Origin: Collinsella sp.
GTDB taxonomy: Bacteria; Actinomycetota; Coriobacteriia; Coriobacteriales; Coriobacteriaceae
Assembly: GCA_022728415.1 (NCBI GenBank)
Contig: JAIJJM010000074.1
Coordinates: 1-8,303, forward strand
Direction: 5' to 3'
Length of the DNA: 8,303 nucleotides
Part shown: positions 6,418 through 8,303 of the stretch, piece after piece
Numbering within the stretch: position 1 is the stretch's first letter
How the letters are laid out: each line of letters opens with the position of its first letter
Position numbers and translations under genes: made by a program
The notes under the pieces: generated by a model
Told to the model about the DNA's origin: nothing
Database searches by the model: none
The model's input: only the letters and a program-made list of their open reading frames with translations

Positions 6418-6529
6418 ACTATCAACTGCCGCTCAGCACGGCAGCCTTGATGAGCCCTTGCCCTTCTCCTGGGAATTATGATCGGGCATCAATCTGCTGA
6501 GTGGCCCGAATCCCAGGAGGGGACTCTAT
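6418..6529 (+). promoter_or_regulatory. Structured 5' leader (candidate riboswitch) that sequesters the ATPase ribosome binding site
   Basis: Hairpin P1 is CTGCCG (6426-6431) with CGGCAG (6439-6444), with a 7-nt loop CTCAGCA. Helix P3 is CTCCTGGGA (6466-6474) with TCCCAGGAG (6511-6519), extendable by two G-U pairs and one C-G pair to 6463-6522. It buries the whole Shine-Dalgarno AGGAGGGG (6515-6522). Inner helix P4 is TCGGGC (6482-6487) with GCCCGA (6504-6509). Its loop contains TGCTGAG (6495-6501), the exact complement of the entire P1 loop. Competing helix P2 is TTGATG-AG-CCC (6447-6457) with GGGCATCAA (6484-6492), which excludes P4. The pairings are read directly from the sequence; switching and any ligand are inference. 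I see no yybP-ykoY core motif (GGGGAGUA). Confidence 0.6.
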
Positions 6530-8303
6530 ATGCAAAAGGAATACCTGTCCGCCGCGGCGGAGGTGCTCAGCGACCAAGGTGTCGATGAGGACCTCGGCTT
6601 GAGCACCGGCGAGGCGTCATTGCGTCTTGCCAAGACAGGCCCTAACAAGCTTGAGGAAGCCGAGAAGACACCGCTGTGGAAGCGGTTCTTTGAGCAGATG
6701 GCAGACCCCATGGTCATCATGTTGATCGCGGCCGCGGTTATCAGCGCGCTCACGGGCATGGTCAAGGGCGAGCCCGATTTTGCCGACGTCGCCATCATCA
6801 TGTTCGTCGTTATCGTCAACTCGGTGCTGGGCGTGGTCCAGGAGGCTAAAAGCGAGGAGGCCCTCGAGGCGCTGCAGGAGATGAGCGCAGCGCAGTCCAA
6901 GGTGCTGCGCGACGGCAAGCTCGTGCACCTGCCGAGCTCCGAGCTCGTGCCCGGCGACGTGATCATGCTCGAGGCTGGCGATTCCGTCCCGGCCGACTGC
7001 CGCGTCCTCGAGAGCGCCACGATGAAGATCGAGGAGGCCGCACTCACCGGCGAGTCCGTGCCGGTCGAGAAGCACGCCAACGTGATCGAGCTCGCCGCGG
7101 GCACCGACGACGTGCCGCTCGGCGACCGCAAGAACATGTGCTACATGGGTTCCACCGTGGTGTACGGCCGTGGTCGCGCCGTCGTGGTCGGCACCGGTAT
7201 GGACACCGAGATGGGCAAGATTGCCGGCGCCCTGGCCGAGGCCAAGGAAGAGCTCACACCGCTGCAGGTGAAGCTTGCCGAGCTCAGCCGCATCCTCACC
7301 ATTATGGTGCTCGTCATCTGCGTCGTGATCTTTGGCGTTGACATCCTCCGCCACGGTGTGGGCAACGTCCTTACCGACCCGACTGCCCTGCTCGACACCT
7401 TTATGGTTGCCGTCTCGCTCGCCGTCGCCGCCATCCCCGAGGGCCTGGTCGCCGTCGTGACCATCGTGCTTTCGCTCGGCGTGACCAAGATGGCCAAGCG
7501 CCAGGCGATCATCCGCAAGCTCTCTGCCGTCGAGACCCTTGGCTGCACACAGACCATTTGCTCCGACAAGACCGGTACCCTTACCCAGAACAAGATGACC
7601 GTCGTCAAGCACGAGCTCGCCGCGCCCAAGGAGAAGTTCCTAGCCGGCATGGCGCTGTGCTCCGATGCCCAGTGGGACGAGGAGCTGGGCGAGGCCGTGG
7701 GCGAGCCGACCGAGTGCGCACTCGTCAATGATGCCGGCAAGGCTGGTCTCACCGGCCTGACTGCCGAGCACCCGCGCGTGGGCGAGGCGCCGTTCGACTC
7801 GGGCCGTAAGATGATGTCCGTGGTCGTCGAGACCCTGGACGGCGAGTACGAGCAGTACACCAAGGGCGCGCCCGACGTGGTGATCGGCCTGTGCACCCAC
7901 ATCTATGACGGTGAGAAGGTCGTTCCGCTGACTGAGGAGCGCCGCGCCGAGCTCGTGGCAGCCAACAAGGCCATGGCCGACGAGGCCCTGCGCGTGCTGG
8001 CACTGGCGAACCGCACCTACGCCGAGGTTCCCGCCGACTGCAGCCCCGCTGCGCTCGAGCACGACCTGGTATTCTGCGGCCTGTCCGGCATGATCGACCC
8101 GGTCCGTCCCGAGGTGGCTGACGCTATCCGCGAGGCACACGACGCCGGTATCCGCACCGTCATGATCACGGGCGACCATATCGACACCGCCGTGGCCATC
8201 GCCAAGCAGCTGGGCATCGTCGCCGATCGCAGCCAGGCCATCACCGGTGCCGACCTCGATCGCATGAGCGACGAGGAGCTCGACGAGCGCATCGACTCGA
8301 TCA
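6530..8303 (+). CDS. P2A-type (Ca2+-ATPase-like) cation-transporting P-type ATPase (3' partial)
   Basis: The frame is open from ATG 6530 to the window edge: 591 codons plus one base of a protein that is usually near 880-900 residues. It is an ATP-driven membrane pump that exports cations, most likely Ca2+. Motifs in order: an N-terminal cation-ATPase region (about 1-60); the first transmembrane pair (about 58-105); the actuator motif TGES (173-176); VAAIPEGL in the fourth membrane segment with P303, E304 and G305; phosphorylation site DKTGT with D346; nucleotide-binding KGAPD (445-449); and MITGD (545-549). VAAIPEGL is the SERCA/PMCA-type ion-site sequence, although the Pro after the Leu is Val here. 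RKLSAVETLGCTQTICSDKTGT is also typical of P2A pumps. The hinge GDGxND and membrane segments 5-10 lie beyond the window. The start is fixed by AGGAGG 9 nt upstream, which is sequestered in the leader structure. Ca2+ specificity is inferred from family motifs. Confidence 0.93.
   Translation, partial: MQKEYLSAAAEVLSDQGVDEDLGLSTGEASLRLAKTGPNKLEEAEKTPLWKRFFEQMADPMVIMLIAAAVISALTGMVKGEPDFADVAIIMFVVIVNSVLGVVQEAKSEEALEALQEMSAAQSKVLRDGKLVHLPSSELVPGDVIMLEAGDSVPADCRVLESATMKIEEAALTGESVPVEKHANVIELAAGTDDVPLGDRKNMCYMGSTVVYGRGRAVVVGTGMDTEMGKIAGALAEAKEELTPLQVKLAELSRILTIMVLVICVVIFGVDILRHGVGNVLTDPTALLDTFMVAVSLAVAAIPEGLVAVVTIVLSLGVTKMAKRQAIIRKLSAVETLGCTQTICSDKTGTLTQNKMTVVKHELAAPKEKFLAGMALCSDAQWDEELGEAVGEPTECALVNDAGKAGLTGLTAEHPRVGEAPFDSGRKMMSVVVETLDGEYEQYTKGAPDVVIGLCTHIYDGEKVVPLTEERRAELVAANKAMADEALRVLALANRTYAEVPADCSPAALEHDLVFCGLSGMIDPVRPEVADAIREAHDAGIRTVMITGDHIDTAVAIAKQLGIVADRSQAITGADLDRMSDEELDERIDSI

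Noticed and set aside
6322..6450. A 42-residue open frame (MSNITRSAPL...) upstream of the ATPase gene, as a possible leader peptide
   Set aside because: It has no convincing ribosome binding site, begins before the predicted promoter and runs into hairpin P1.
6418..6529. A yybP-ykoY (Mn2+) or NiCo riboswitch in the ATPase leader
   Set aside because: The conserved core sequences of these classes that I can recall are not present.
6617..7612. A 331-codon minus-strand open frame opposite the P-type ATPase, and others at 7141-7902 and 7640-8179
   Set aside because: The plus strand carries all P-type ATPase motifs in one frame; the antisense products are His/Asp- or Ser/Arg-rich shadows.

Overview
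The window is high-GC bacterial DNA with compact genes. The products, gene order and third-position G/C bias fit a coriobacterium (Actinomycetota), most like Collinsella or a close relative. This is recognition of gene families, not a database result. No rRNA, tRNA, CRISPR array or insertion sequence was found.

Layout. (1) Positions 1-2212, plus strand: the end of a cobalt/nickel ECF-type uptake operon. It holds the C-terminal part of CbiM with a fused PDGLE-like tail, then CbiQ, then the ATPase CbiO with a TTG start. Together they would form the substrate-binding membrane unit, the coupling transmembrane unit and the energising ATPase of one importer. (2) 2281-3141, plus strand: a cytosolic protein resembling the zinc-dependent phospholipase C fold, behind its own extended -10 promoter. 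(3) 3138-4211, minus strand: a lone protein with an AbiEi-antitoxin-like N-terminal half and a DUF559/PD-(D/E)XK-like C-terminal half. It is convergent with the previous gene, and the two stop codons share a CTAG. (4) 4212-4627: its upstream region, which carries a perfect 21-bp inverted repeat (arms 88 bp apart) with a second 8-bp inverted repeat on exactly the same centre, followed by the strong pyk terminator. (5) 4628-6088, minus strand: pyruvate kinase. (6) 6089-6529: a divergent intergenic region with the pyk promoter, about 220 bp of lower-GC sequence with small repeats, and a highly structured leader. (7) 6530 to the window end, plus strand: a P2A-type, Ca2+-ATPase-like cation pump, cut after 591 codons.

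The most interesting signal is the roughly 110-nt leader of the P-type ATPase gene. One helix buries the whole Shine-Dalgarno sequence. The complete 7-nt loop of an upstream hairpin is perfectly complementary to part of the loop inside the sequestering hairpin. A second helix competes with the inner stem of that hairpin. This looks like a bistable translational switch, possibly an ion- or metabolite-sensing riboswitch, and it does not resemble the yybP-ykoY consensus I know from such pumps. The second best signal is the nested inverted repeat in front of the AbiEi/DUF559 gene, which recalls the inverted-repeat operators bound by AbiEi antitoxins.
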